From Candidatus Saccharibacteria bacterium UBA1944 (GTDB taxonomy: Bacteria > Patescibacteriota > Saccharimonadia > Saccharimonadales > Saccharimonadaceae), in NCBI GenBank assembly GCA_002336935.1, contig DDEW01000010.1, positions 1 to 13,414 of the forward strand: a DNA stretch of 13,414 nt, read 5' to 3'. Positions 6,878-13,363 of this stretch are shown here, piece by piece. A model generated the notes under the pieces. The model had not been told where the DNA came from and made no database searches. It worked only from the letters and a program-made list of their open reading frames with translations. How positions within the stretch are numbered: position 1 is the stretch's first letter; every line of letters begins with the position of its first letter. The position numbers were made by a program, and so were the translations under genes.

Positions 6878-6885
6878 TTTGGTAA

Positions 6886-7857
6886 TTATTGAATAATTCT
6901 CGTTTGCTCGATGATTTTGAGGGCAGCATTATGGGCAGTTGCCAGGCGCTCTTTAGGGGTTCCGTGCACCACTATATAGGGAGCACCAGACTTTTTAATG
7001 CGAGCCACAAACCAGCGGTGCATGGTGTGCCGTATATGCTCGCCATCACGTAATCCATCTTGCACAAAGGGAATTTCATCACCAGTGATGATATACAAAT
7101 CAGCTTTATCACAACTGGCTATTTGCTTCATTTCTTTGGTGGTTTTTCCCATGTAACGTCGTTGCCATAGCTCAGTTGCAGTTGCATTTGTATCGCACAC
7201 CACTATGCCGTCACTTCGGGCAGCAATTTCGTTCTCATACTGCTGCTGCAGCTTACCAATGGCATAAAAATCATCGTCTTTCCACGCTGTTTTAGTGGTC
7301 ATGATCGACTCAGTGTAGGGGCGACCAATTTCTGGTACCCATGGAGCATTAAGTGCTGTCGCAAGGTCACGAGCTAAAGTTGTGGTGCCTGTTGATTCTG
7401 CCCCAAGCACAACAATCCGTGTTGCCAGCCCGGCTTTGGTTTGTGGCGAAAGATAGTCCCAATTACCGTATAAGTCACTGCGGACCGCAGTGCCGCTTAT
7501 AGGAACGGCGAGGCGCTTGGTATCGACCATTATGTGCGTCGCATTCATATACTTTGCCCACGTGATTCCATAAGGCTCACTGCTGTACACGACATCTGGC
7601 TTGTACCCCAAGAACTGCATGGTGTGTGCTGCCCACGCTACCGAGTCGTCATCTTTGCCAATATCGGGAATAATATGAATCGTTGCGCGCGGATGCCGTG
7701 CTTGTAACCAGGCTTGGCGACGGGTCGCTGGAATATGGTAAGCGGGATTATCGACAACTAATACGTCCACATGGTCACACTTGGCCAGTGCAGCATCGAT
7801 CAGGTAATTATGGCCAAGATGGGGTGGATAAAACTTCCCGGCGATGACAGCTTTCAT
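6886..7857 (-). CDS. nadR: NadR-like bifunctional NMN adenylyltransferase / ribosylnicotinamide kinase
   Basis: The N-terminal nucleotidyltransferase domain (1-~140) has GKFYPPHLGH (7-16) and ISGTAVRSD (120-128), the two NMN-adenylyltransferase signatures. A P-loop kinase domain follows (~147-323), fitting nicotinamide riboside kinase, which makes NMN from imported riboside. The 323-aa protein lacks the N-terminal helix-turn-helix of enterobacterial NadR, so it is an enzyme only; regulation falls to NrtR. Oddity: the Walker A reads GAESTGTTT (152-160), with Thr at the usual lysine position (158). I recall this variant from actinobacterial relatives. The start at ATG 7857 is preceded by GAGGAGG seven bases upstream, and the pnuC stop is two bases away, so it is tightly coupled to the transporter. 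Confidence 0.93.
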   Translation of the reverse strand: MKAVIAGKFYPPHLGHNYLIDAALAKCDHVDVLVVDNPAYHIPATRRQAWLQARHPRATIHIIPDIGKDDDSVAWAAHTMQFLGYKPDVVYSSEPYGITWAKYMNATHIMVDTKRLAVPISGTAVRSDLYGNWDYLSPQTKAGLATRIVVLGAESTGTTTLARDLATALNAPWVPEIGRPYTESIMTTKTAWKDDDFYAIGKLQQQYENEIAARSDGIVVCDTNATATELWQRRYMGKTTKEMKQIASCDKADLYIITGDEIPFVQDGLRDGEHIRHTMHRWFVARIKKSGAPYIVVHGTPKERLATAHNAALKIIEQTRIIQ

Positions 7858-7859
7858 GG

Positions 7860-8543
7860 TTACGCCTCCTCAGCTATACATGCTTGCTCACGTAGAGTGG
7901 TTCGCTGCCATGCCCATAGGCCGTACAGTGCATTGCCGAGGAAAATGAGGTAAAGAAGTGCGACAAACGGTACCTGCTTATACCAGTACAACCATACCGC
8001 TACAATATCGACCGCAATCCATAAGTACCAGTTTTCGAGTTTTCGCTTCATCATGAGGTACTGAGCGGCAAAGCTCATGACGGTAGTCGTCGCATCGATT
8101 GCAGGCAGCGCAGCTGGTTCTGCAAAAAACTGTGGTAGCCAGGTATGAATATTACTAAGTGCCCACGTGGCAACAACACTCGTGAGTGCAATACCGCCAA
8201 GCCATGCGAGGTTAGAGCGCCATGTATTAGTCTCGACTATCACTTTGTCATCAGCATCATTCTTGTTGGCAAGCCTGGCCCACATATACCAGCCCATAAT
8301 ACCTGTAATAAAGTAGTAGATTTGCTCAAAGAAATCGGCATATAAGTTAATTTGATAAAACAACACGCCGAACAGAACAACTCCAGCAATACCAATAGGC
8401 CAGGTGAGGATGTTGCGCCTGGCGACCAGTATGACACAAACGAGGTTAAGAATTGTTCCAACAAATTCTAAGTAGCTAATGGGGTAGCCGAGAAACGTAA
8501 AAAATATATTGTTGACGTTGAAGAAGGCAAGCATTGCTTCCAT
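7860..8543 (-). CDS. pnuC: Nicotinamide riboside transporter PnuC
   Basis: An inner-membrane facilitator for nicotinamide riboside, which is trapped in the cell by phosphorylation. The 227-aa protein has about seven hydrophobic segments and the family signatures LTWPIGI (about 47-53), FYQINLYADFFEQIYY and, near the C terminus, ENWYLWIAVDIVAVWLYWYK. These aromatic motifs line the riboside-binding site in PnuC structures. It is the first gene of the pnuC-nadR operon; the kinase that pulls import follows after two bases. The start is ATG 8543, with a weak Shine-Dalgarno (AGAAAGTGA). Two operator candidates and a promoter lie upstream. Confidence 0.95.
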   Translation of the reverse strand: MEAMLAFFNVNNIFFTFLGYPISYLEFVGTILNLVCVILVARRNILTWPIGIAGVVLFGVLFYQINLYADFFEQIYYFITGIMGWYMWARLANKNDADDKVIVETNTWRSNLAWLGGIALTSVVATWALSNIHTWLPQFFAEPAALPAIDATTTVMSFAAQYLMMKRKLENWYLWIAVDIVAVWLYWYKQVPFVALLYLIFLGNALYGLWAWQRTTLREQACIAEEA

Positions 8544-8562
8544 AGTAGTTCACTTTCTGTAC

Positions 8563-8583
8563 TTAATGTACTTATTACACTAA
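8563..8583. promoter_or_regulatory. Candidate NrtR operator, pnuC start site
   Basis: TTAATGTA-N5-TACACTAA, with 7 of 8 arm positions complementary, is the most symmetric of the set. It sits immediately downstream of the pnuC -10 box, at about +2 to +22. Confidence 0.72.
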
Positions 8584-8591
8584 CTACTTTG

Positions 8592-8620
8592 ACTGTATCG
8601 CATAGTTATTGTTATGTCAA
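8592..8620 (-). promoter_or_regulatory. pnuC promoter
   Basis: On the minus strand there is a perfect -35 TTGACA (8620-8615), a 17-bp spacer and -10 TACAGT (8597-8592), giving a leader of about 40 nt. Confidence 0.68.
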
Positions 8621-8626
8621 CACTAT
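8606..8626. promoter_or_regulatory. Candidate NrtR operator shared by pnuC and the divergent operon
   Basis: TTATTGTT-N5-AACACTAT covers the pnuC -35 in the same register as the pncA distal site. Its last base coincides with the first base of the -35 (TTTACA) of the divergent phosphatase/glycohydrolase operon, so occupancy could affect both directions. Confidence 0.6.
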
Positions 8627-8654
8627 TTACAAATATTTTATTCGGCGATATAGT
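8626..8654 (+). promoter_or_regulatory. Promoter of the phosphatase/ADP-ribosylglycohydrolase operon
   Basis: TTTACA (8626-8631), a 17-bp spacer, then TATAGT (8649-8654). Transcription would start near 8661, leaving a short leader with AGAGGT before ATG 8679. Confidence 0.65.
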
Positions 8655-8678
8655 GAAGGCAGAAAGAGGTGCCCTATT

Positions 8679-9518
8679 ATGACGATGCCCAAAGAACTCG
8701 TACTCGTTCGACACGGTGAATCTGAAGCGAATGTGGTACAAAAACGCGATGACCATAACGTTGACCCAGAAATTGCTCGACAAATTATGGCGCGGCCAGA
8801 CTGGTTACAGCGCTTGACGCCACGGGGTAGAGAGCAGGCTAGGAATGCGGGCGATTGGATTCGGTCAAACATCGGCAGAATCGCACAGTTCGACGGAGTG
8901 TTCTATTCACCGTTTTTGCGAACACGCGAAACCGCTGCGTATGCTTGTGCGGATGAGCAAGTGGAGCTCACTCATGAAGACAGGTTGATTGAGCGAGATT
9001 GGGGACTCTACGGCAAATTGACTCGCAAAGAGCAGCAAGAGCGCTACCCTGAAACCTATTGGGAAAAGAAGCAAAACCCGATGTTTGCGCGGCTAAATAG
9101 CGGTGAAAGTCTGATGGACGTGAACGCCAGGGTGAGGGATATGCAGGGTACCCTGCACCGTGAGTACCCCGATGGTCGCGTCCTGTTATTCAGTCACGGT
9201 GACACCATGAATGCCTGGTTGTATGAAGTTGCGTACATGCTTCCTGAAGAGTTTGAACTACATGATAAAACGTTTTGGTTTGAAAACTGTACGGTAATGG
9301 ATTTTTCGCGTATTAATCCAGAAGATGCCCGTGATGAGCGCACAAAACTGCATTGGATGCGGATTGTGCACACCACCAAACCAAATGAATCGCCAAATGG
9401 CGGGCAGTGGGTGGAACTGGCTAAACGCCGTCGCTACGCGCCAGCCGAGTTGTTGCGTCAGGTAGAAATTGCTGAACGCCTATTGCCACAGGAGGAGCCA
9501 TGGCAGATTCAGCGCTAG
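8679..9518 (+). CDS. Histidine phosphatase (phosphoglycerate mutase-like superfamily)
   Basis: The 279-aa cytoplasmic protein carries the phosphohistidine motif LVRHGESEAN (H12 nucleophile) near the N terminus, SPFLRTRETA (the second arginine region), ERDWGLYG and the second catalytic histidine in SHGDT (H173). This places it in histidine phosphatase clan 1. The acid after the mutase-type insert is not diagnostic, and the substrate is unknown. The family includes cofactor-independent phosphatases of sugar and nucleotide phosphates. The start at ATG 8679 has AGAGGT nine bases upstream; an in-frame TTG at 8589 lies upstream of the promoter. It shares an intergenic region with pnuC and overlaps the ADP-ribosylglycohydrolase gene by 19 nt, which suggests a nucleotide or ADP-ribose related phosphate substrate (inference). 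Tail residues ~215-279 extend beyond the core domain. Confidence 0.9.
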   Translation: MTMPKELVLVRHGESEANVVQKRDDHNVDPEIARQIMARPDWLQRLTPRGREQARNAGDWIRSNIGRIAQFDGVFYSPFLRTRETAAYACADEQVELTHEDRLIERDWGLYGKLTRKEQQERYPETYWEKKQNPMFARLNSGESLMDVNARVRDMQGTLHREYPDGRVLLFSHGDTMNAWLYEVAYMLPEEFELHDKTFWFENCTVMDFSRINPEDARDERTKLHWMRIVHTTKPNESPNGGQWVELAKRRRYAPAELLRQVEIAERLLPQEEPWQIQR

Positions 9519-10513
9519 AACGAATTGGGCGAGAGCTGGTACCGGCAGTTGCCTACGGTGATGCTGCGGGACTACCGGTGGAAACGCGCTCACATCAGGC
9601 AATAGGAGCCGTCTATGGCCATATTGATTCGCTCATTCCAACCAATGAAAACCCCTTCTATGTTGGCGAATTTGCTCCTGGTACATGGAGTGACGACACC
9701 CAATTGACCTTGGTCATTGCACGGAGCTTGGCGCGGGCCGGGGCATTTGAGCTGCGCGATATTGCCAACCTGCATGCAGAGGCATATTTTGAAACGCCGC
9801 AAGTCGTTAAACCCAATAAGCAAATCGTAAAGCGTGGCTGGGGTGGCTCAACCACTCGTAGCGTGGAACGCTTTTTGGATGGGGTGCCGCCCGAAGCCTG
9901 CGGCGAAAAAGAGGGTAAGGGCAATGGGGTGGTAATGAAGCTTGCTCCCCTTGCGTATTGGCATACCGTACGACGAACAGGTGAGCCCGAAGTATACCGC
10001 GACTGTGATCGGCTGACGGCATTTACTCACAATAACCCTACCGCTAAAGTTGCCACAAGGGTGCACCACGATGCGCTGCGCTATCTGATGACAAGCGATT
10101 ACAACCAGGAAGAATTTGTGCAACAAGTGCTGGCTTCGGCAAAGCGGCACGAAGAGTGGTTGGGTGATACATCACGTGATATTTCAAGTGAGCTGTTGTT
10201 CTTGAACGAGCATTTTTACTTTGATACGCAGACAATCCTCGATAATACCGACGGTAAAGGCTTTTTTGTCCCGCAAACACTTGCCATGGCGTATGGAGCA
10301 TTTTTGGCCCACGACGGGGAATTTGCGCCAAGCGTTTATGAGGCGGTTAACCTGGGCGGAGATACTGATAGCACAGCATCGATTGTGGCGGCGATGAGTG
10401 TGATGAAGACAAAGGGGCAGTTTGTGAAGCCTGCTGATTACGAGCAGACCGCATTGCATAAAATGCTTCACGATACCTCAAGGGAACTTGCAATACGTGC
10501 ATTAGCAGCGTAG
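9500..10513 (+). CDS. ADP-ribosylglycohydrolase (ARH/DraG family)
   Basis: Enzymes of this family remove ADP-ribose from protein or other acceptors, or cleave related O-acetyl or free forms, at a two-metal site. The metal-binding signatures are present: GDAAG (20-24), WSDDTQ (63-68) and NLGGDTDS (284-291, with D288 and D290). Also visible are GWGGST and GNGVVMKLAPLAYW in the middle, and FTHNNPTA. Length 337 aa fits. A strong AGGAGG sits four bases before ATG 9500, inside the preceding phosphatase gene, so the two are translationally coupled. Free ADP-ribose is the reported inducer of NrtR, so this enzyme's product could feed the regulatory loop and the Nudix hydrolase (inference). The true acceptor cannot be read from sequence. 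Confidence 0.93.
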   Translation: MADSALERIGRELVPAVAYGDAAGLPVETRSHQAIGAVYGHIDSLIPTNENPFYVGEFAPGTWSDDTQLTLVIARSLARAGAFELRDIANLHAEAYFETPQVVKPNKQIVKRGWGGSTTRSVERFLDGVPPEACGEKEGKGNGVVMKLAPLAYWHTVRRTGEPEVYRDCDRLTAFTHNNPTAKVATRVHHDALRYLMTSDYNQEEFVQQVLASAKRHEEWLGDTSRDISSELLFLNEHFYFDTQTILDNTDGKGFFVPQTLAMAYGAFLAHDGEFAPSVYEAVNLGGDTDSTASIVAAMSVMKTKGQFVKPADYEQTALHKMLHDTSRELAIRALAA

Positions 10514-10574
10514 ATGTTCCAGAATGGCTGATAGTATTTCTACGTAAACTTCGGGTCTGTATAAAATAAAAACA
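10514..10574. other. Convergent intergenic gap without a clear terminator
   Basis: These 61 bases lie between the stop codons of the glycohydrolase (plus) and nrtR (minus). No stable GC-rich hairpin followed by a T run is seen; the stretch near 10560-10572 is only A/T rich. Confidence 0.5.
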
Positions 10575-11252
10575 CTAGTCAAAGCTGCGCGAAAGCACTT
10601 CGAGCGAGGTATTATTAAACGCGTAGAGCTTGGCGGGACGATGCGCACCTTCACGCCACATATCGGGCGTCTCATGGATTAGTCCTAAACTCAAAAACTT
10701 TTTACGGAAGTTACGTTTGTCGATTTCGCGCCCCATAACAGCTTCGTAGGCGGTTTGCAGTTGGCTGAGCGTAAACTTTGGCTCAAGGAGCCCAGCTACT
10801 GCGTTGGTATAAGTCAGTTTAGCGCTCAGGCGTTCCCGGGCGTAGGCAATAATGCTGGCATGATCGTAGGCAAGGTTTGGCAGTTTGTCTACGGGAAAGA
10901 ATGCGGCGTGTTGTGAACCGCTACCAAGCTCAATTGCCCGTCCACAACCCATATAGGTAACTGAGACACAGTGGCCGCGAGGGTCACGGGCGACGGTGTC
11001 AAAGGTATAAAGTTGTTCAATATACGCTAGCTGTGCGTCGATATCTACGCCAACCTTGCGCTTTACGACACTCGCGAGGGCTTCAAGGGTGGTGCTACCA
11101 GTTGCATTGTAGCCGCCGGGGAGCGCCCACTCGCCCTTAAAGGGATCTTCGCTCCGTTGAGTCAAGAGCACCTCAAGCTCTGTGCCATTAAGTTGAAAGA
11201 TGACGGCATCGACAGTGAGCGTAGGGGGTATATAGGGAGTAGCGTATTTCAT
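10575..11252 (-). CDS. nrtR: NrtR-type transcriptional regulator of NAD metabolism
   Basis: The protein is a degenerate Nudix domain (about 10-145) plus a C-terminal winged helix (about 150-222), the layout of NrtR, which represses NAD genes and is released by ADP-ribose. The Nudix-like box at 46-69 keeps the GG and one Glu, but the R-E and E-E catalytic positions read S-V and R-K, so hydrolysis is not expected. The C-terminal region matches the family strongly (FTLSQLQTAYE, DKRNFRKKFLSLGLI, HRPAKLY). Length 225 aa is typical. The start at ATG 11252 is leaderless, with TATACT six bases upstream and TTGATA 17 bp further. It lies 31 bp downstream of nadE. A weak operator over the start codon suggests autoregulation. 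Confidence 0.93.
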   Translation of the reverse strand: MKYATPYIPPTLTVDAVIFQLNGTELEVLLTQRSEDPFKGEWALPGGYNATGSTTLEALASVVKRKVGVDIDAQLAYIEQLYTFDTVARDPRGHCVSVTYMGCGRAIELGSGSQHAAFFPVDKLPNLAYDHASIIAYARERLSAKLTYTNAVAGLLEPKFTLSQLQTAYEAVMGREIDKRNFRKKFLSLGLIHETPDMWREGAHRPAKLYAFNNTSLEVLSRSFD

Positions 11253-11259
11253 ACACTAA
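11239..11259. promoter_or_regulatory. Weak candidate NrtR operator over the nrtR start codon
   Basis: GTAGCGTA-N5-TACACTAA has one perfect half-site and one with 6 of 8 matches to TTAGTGTA. It overlaps the last base of the -10 box and the start codon, so binding would block RNA polymerase. Confidence 0.45.
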
Positions 11260-11287
11260 GTATATAACATTGCTTATACTTTATCAA
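11253..11287 (-). promoter_or_regulatory. Leaderless nrtR promoter
   Basis: On the minus strand, TTGATA (11287-11282), a 17-bp spacer and TATACT (11264-11259) are followed by six bases (TAGTGT) and ATG 11252. The -35 element overlaps the nadE stop codon. nrtR can thus be expressed separately from nadE. Confidence 0.7.
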
Positions 11288-12102
11288 CTAGTAGTGGCGG
11301 TAAACGCTGCTGGCATTGAACGCTTATGGGCGGTCATGGCAAACCGTTGTTCAATTGCTTCGGCATCAGCAGTGGCGATTTCGCCGCCTTCTAAATAGGT
11401 ATCGATAATCTCATAACGCAGCCCAAGCTCGGCTTCATCGGCTTGACCAGGTGTGCTATCTAGAAGATCCGCGGTTGGTGGCTTAGTGGTAAATACCGAT
11501 GGAACGTTGCAGTATTCGAGGAGCTGCCTTCCTTGGCGTTTTGTGAGCCCGGCAAGCGGTAGAATGTCCGCTCCACCATCACCGTATTTTGTATAAAAAC
11601 CAGTGACTGCTTCGGCTGCATGGTCCGTACCAATGACGAGCAACTTGTGTTGGCCGGCCAAGGCGTACTGTGCAATCATACGCAGTCGCGCTTTGACATT
11701 GCCCTTATTGAAATCTGTTAACGGCTCAGCCTCAGACTGGTTGAAGGTATCGGCAAAGGCATCAGTTGCTGGTTGAATATTGAGATCATGAACGTAATCG
11801 GGGGTAATAACCTCCAGCGCATGTAGTGCGTCTGCTCGGTCTCTTTGCTCGCCGTAGGGTAGGAGTACGGCATGAAATGCTGCATCATATCCATCTGCGC
11901 GGCGCTGTTCGACGGCTCGTTGTGCCATGAGCCCGGCTAAGAGCGAGTCTTGCCCGCCCGATATACCGAGTACAAAGCCGTTCATACCGGAGCGGCCCAA
12001 ATATTCGGATAGGTAATGCCAGCGTGCAGTGAACTCTTTTTCGGGATCGATACTTGGCAGTACGCCGAGTTCGTAAATGATTGATAACTGCTGTTTTCTC
12101 AT
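11284..12102 (-). CDS. nadE: NH3-dependent NAD+ synthetase NadE
   Basis: It amidates nicotinate adenine dinucleotide to NAD+ using ATP and ammonia. The P-loop SGGQDS (48-53) of N-type ATP pyrophosphatases, GTDHAAEAVTGFYTKYGDGG and PLAGLTKRQ, and PTADLLD/ADEAELG near the C terminus are all characteristic. The 272-aa length matches the short, ammonia-dependent form; there is no glutaminase domain. The start at the second ATG (12102) is chosen because AGAAGG lies nine bases upstream; the first in-frame ATG (12111) directly abuts that Shine-Dalgarno. The gene has its own promoter with an NrtR-type operator and is followed by nrtR. Confidence 0.95.
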   Translation of the reverse strand: MRKQQLSIIYELGVLPSIDPEKEFTARWHYLSEYLGRSGMNGFVLGISGGQDSLLAGLMAQRAVEQRRADGYDAAFHAVLLPYGEQRDRADALHALEVITPDYVHDLNIQPATDAFADTFNQSEAEPLTDFNKGNVKARLRMIAQYALAGQHKLLVIGTDHAAEAVTGFYTKYGDGGADILPLAGLTKRQGRQLLEYCNVPSVFTTKPPTADLLDSTPGQADEAELGLRYEIIDTYLEGGEIATADAEAIEQRFAMTAHKRSMPAAFTATTS

Positions 12103-12138
12103 ACTACGCATCCTTCTGCTAATGGTGATACTACCCCC

Positions 12139-12167
12139 ATTATGGCGAATTATTATGTAAGTGTCAA
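12139..12167 (-). promoter_or_regulatory. nadE promoter
   Basis: On the minus strand there is a perfect -35 TTGACA (12167-12162), a 17-bp spacer and -10 CATAAT (12144-12139), with a leader of about 30 nt carrying the Shine-Dalgarno AGAAGG. Confidence 0.72.
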
Positions 12168-12178
12168 TAGTACACTAA
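12158..12178. promoter_or_regulatory. Candidate NrtR operator at nadE
   Basis: TAAGTGTC-N5-TACACTAA overlaps the nadE -35 hexamer. It fits the consensus of the other sites, with AGTGT and ACACT exactly mirrored. No second site is seen here, unlike at pncA and pnuC. Confidence 0.68.
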
Positions 12179-12183
12179 CAAAA

Positions 12184-12220
12184 TTGTCATGATAGGATAC
12201 GCTGTTGCTATAATGAATAT
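12184..12220 (+). promoter_or_regulatory. Leaderless promoter of the 7TM gene
   Basis: A perfect TATAAT (12209-12214) is followed by six bases (GAATAT) and ATG 12221. TTGTCA at 12184-12189 could be a -35, but the 19-bp spacer is long. It diverges from the nadE promoter. Confidence 0.6.
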
Positions 12221-12979
12221 ATGCGATACCTTAAAACAAATAGACTTCACTGCTTTTCGCCACCGGTAATGATGGCGACTTTTGCGATTGAAATTGGATT
12301 AGCGATATATGTGACTTGGCGCTACAGCCTGACGAACATTACCAAGCTTGCCGTAGCAATATTGTTTTTCTTGGGAGTATTTCAGTTGGCTGAGTACAAT
12401 GTGTGCGAGGGTGCGTTTGGGCTCGATAGCCTTACGTGGTCACGGCTAGGCTACGTGGCAATTACTATGCTTCCCCCACTCGGCTTTCACCTAGCAACAC
12501 GAATTGCAGGTGAAAAACGCTATGGTATGGTTACCGCTGCCTATGTGTCGGCAGGACTCTTCGCTGCATTCTTTGCACTGAGTGGGCAAGGGATGACAAG
12601 CAGTGCTTGCCTTGGTAATTATGTGATTTTCAAAACAGCACCTGCCGCTGCACCACTGTATACTGCTTACTACTATGGTTGGCTCATTGTTGGTACGGCA
12701 TATAGCTTTATCATGGCACGCAGGCAATCAAAGCCACACTACGCCAATGCGCTCAAGGCGCTCGCGTTTGGCTATATGGCATTTATTATTCCAACGACTG
12801 CGGTGAATGTTATTGATCCAGCAACGATTGCCGGTATACCGTCAATCATGTGCGGTTTTGCCGTTGTTTTAGCAATCATGTTAGCAGGCGAAGTATTGCC
12901 GCAATACTATAAGCAGCCAACGCTTTCGGGGCAATTTGGGCTACAGCGCAAGGGGGCACATGGTAAAGTTGGCAAATAG
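12221..12979 (+). CDS. Seven-transmembrane protein, sensor-like, no output domain
   Basis: The 252-aa protein has about seven hydrophobic segments (roughly residues 13-33, 40-62, 75-95, 100-122, 140-163, 173-195 and 198-220) and short loops. The arrangement, with ELAEYN-like polar residues in helix 2 and PLGFHLAT in helix 3, resembles the 7TM sensor region that precedes histidine kinase domains (HisKA_7TM type, from memory). No kinase, GGDEF or other effector domain follows; the protein ends in a short basic tail. It may be a stand-alone receptor or an unrelated membrane protein, so no function is assigned. The start codon is fixed by the leaderless -10 box. It overlaps the next gene by 20 nt. 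Confidence 0.8.
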   Translation: MRYLKTNRLHCFSPPVMMATFAIEIGLAIYVTWRYSLTNITKLAVAILFFLGVFQLAEYNVCEGAFGLDSLTWSRLGYVAITMLPPLGFHLATRIAGEKRYGMVTAAYVSAGLFAAFFALSGQGMTSSACLGNYVIFKTAPAAAPLYTAYYYGWLIVGTAYSFIMARRQSKPHYANALKALAFGYMAFIIPTTAVNVIDPATIAGIPSIMCGFAVVLAIMLAGEVLPQYYKQPTLSGQFGLQRKGAHGKVGK

Positions 12980-13319
12980 CACTCGTCGAGCACTGATTGG
13001 GCTTGTCGGATGGGCGGTATTGCTCCTTGGGGCAGTGATGATTCCGTATCCAGGACCCGGGTGGGTAGTGGTATTTATTGGGCTATCAATACTAGCCACA
13101 GAATTCCAATGGGCAAAGGACTTGCATGAGTACGCTCATGGTAAATACGATGCCTGGCAACAGTGGCAAAAACGCCAGCCATTCTATATCAGGGCAATTT
13201 TTTGGATTTTAACCTTTATGACCGTCGTCATTACAGTATGGCTCGTGAACGGCTATGGGCTGATGAACGCGTGGTTTGGTTGGAATCTTTCATGGCTTAA
13301 CTCGCCATTTGTCCACTAA
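12960..13319 (+). CDS. Small PGPGW-motif transmembrane protein
   Basis: The 119-aa protein has two to three hydrophobic segments (about 10-27, 34-48 and 77-98). The motif IPYPGPGWVVVFIGLSILATEFQWA (listed here as PYPGPGW at 29-35 and its downstream helix) is the signature of the PGPGW transmembrane family, found mainly in actinobacteria; function unknown. The middle part (50-75) is polar and aromatic. ATG 12960 is chosen because the family core begins shortly after it; a TTG at 12936 is in frame but weaker. AAGGGGG lies just upstream and the gene overlaps the 7TM gene, so the two are probably translated together. Confidence 0.82.
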   Translation: MVKLANSTRRALIGLVGWAVLLLGAVMIPYPGPGWVVVFIGLSILATEFQWAKDLHEYAHGKYDAWQQWQKRQPFYIRAIFWILTFMTVVITVWLVNGYGLMNAWFGWNLSWLNSPFVH

Positions 13320-13348
13320 AAATACCACTCCGTGGAGGAGTGGTATTT
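13320..13348. terminator. Bidirectional terminator hairpin
   Basis: A perfect 12-bp stem AAATACCACTCC / GGAGTGGTATTT with a five-base loop (13332-13336) lies right after the stop at 13319. The A/T ends give short U runs in both directions, so it probably serves both the PGPGW gene and the convergent gene at the window edge. Confidence 0.85.
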
Positions 13349-13363
13349 CGTGCATCCAAAGGA

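Noticed and set aside
6884..6898. Palindrome AATTATT-G-AATAATT at the nadR stop as a terminator
   Set aside because: It is all A/T with a one-base loop and no following T run on the minus strand; readthrough from nadR to pncA seems possible.
8544..8591. NAD+-sensing (pnuC-type) riboswitch in the pnuC leader
   Set aside because: The leader is only about 40 nt from the predicted start site and half of it is the operator palindrome; I see no pseudoknot-like pairing.
8589..8678. Longer phosphatase reading from TTG 8589
   Set aside because: This stretch contains the pnuC operators and the phosphatase promoter; the RHG motif lies close after ATG 8679 as usual.
9590..10471. Several minus-strand open frames inside the ADP-ribosylglycohydrolase gene
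   Set aside because: They are shadows of a gene with clear family motifs; no start signals or domain patterns support them.
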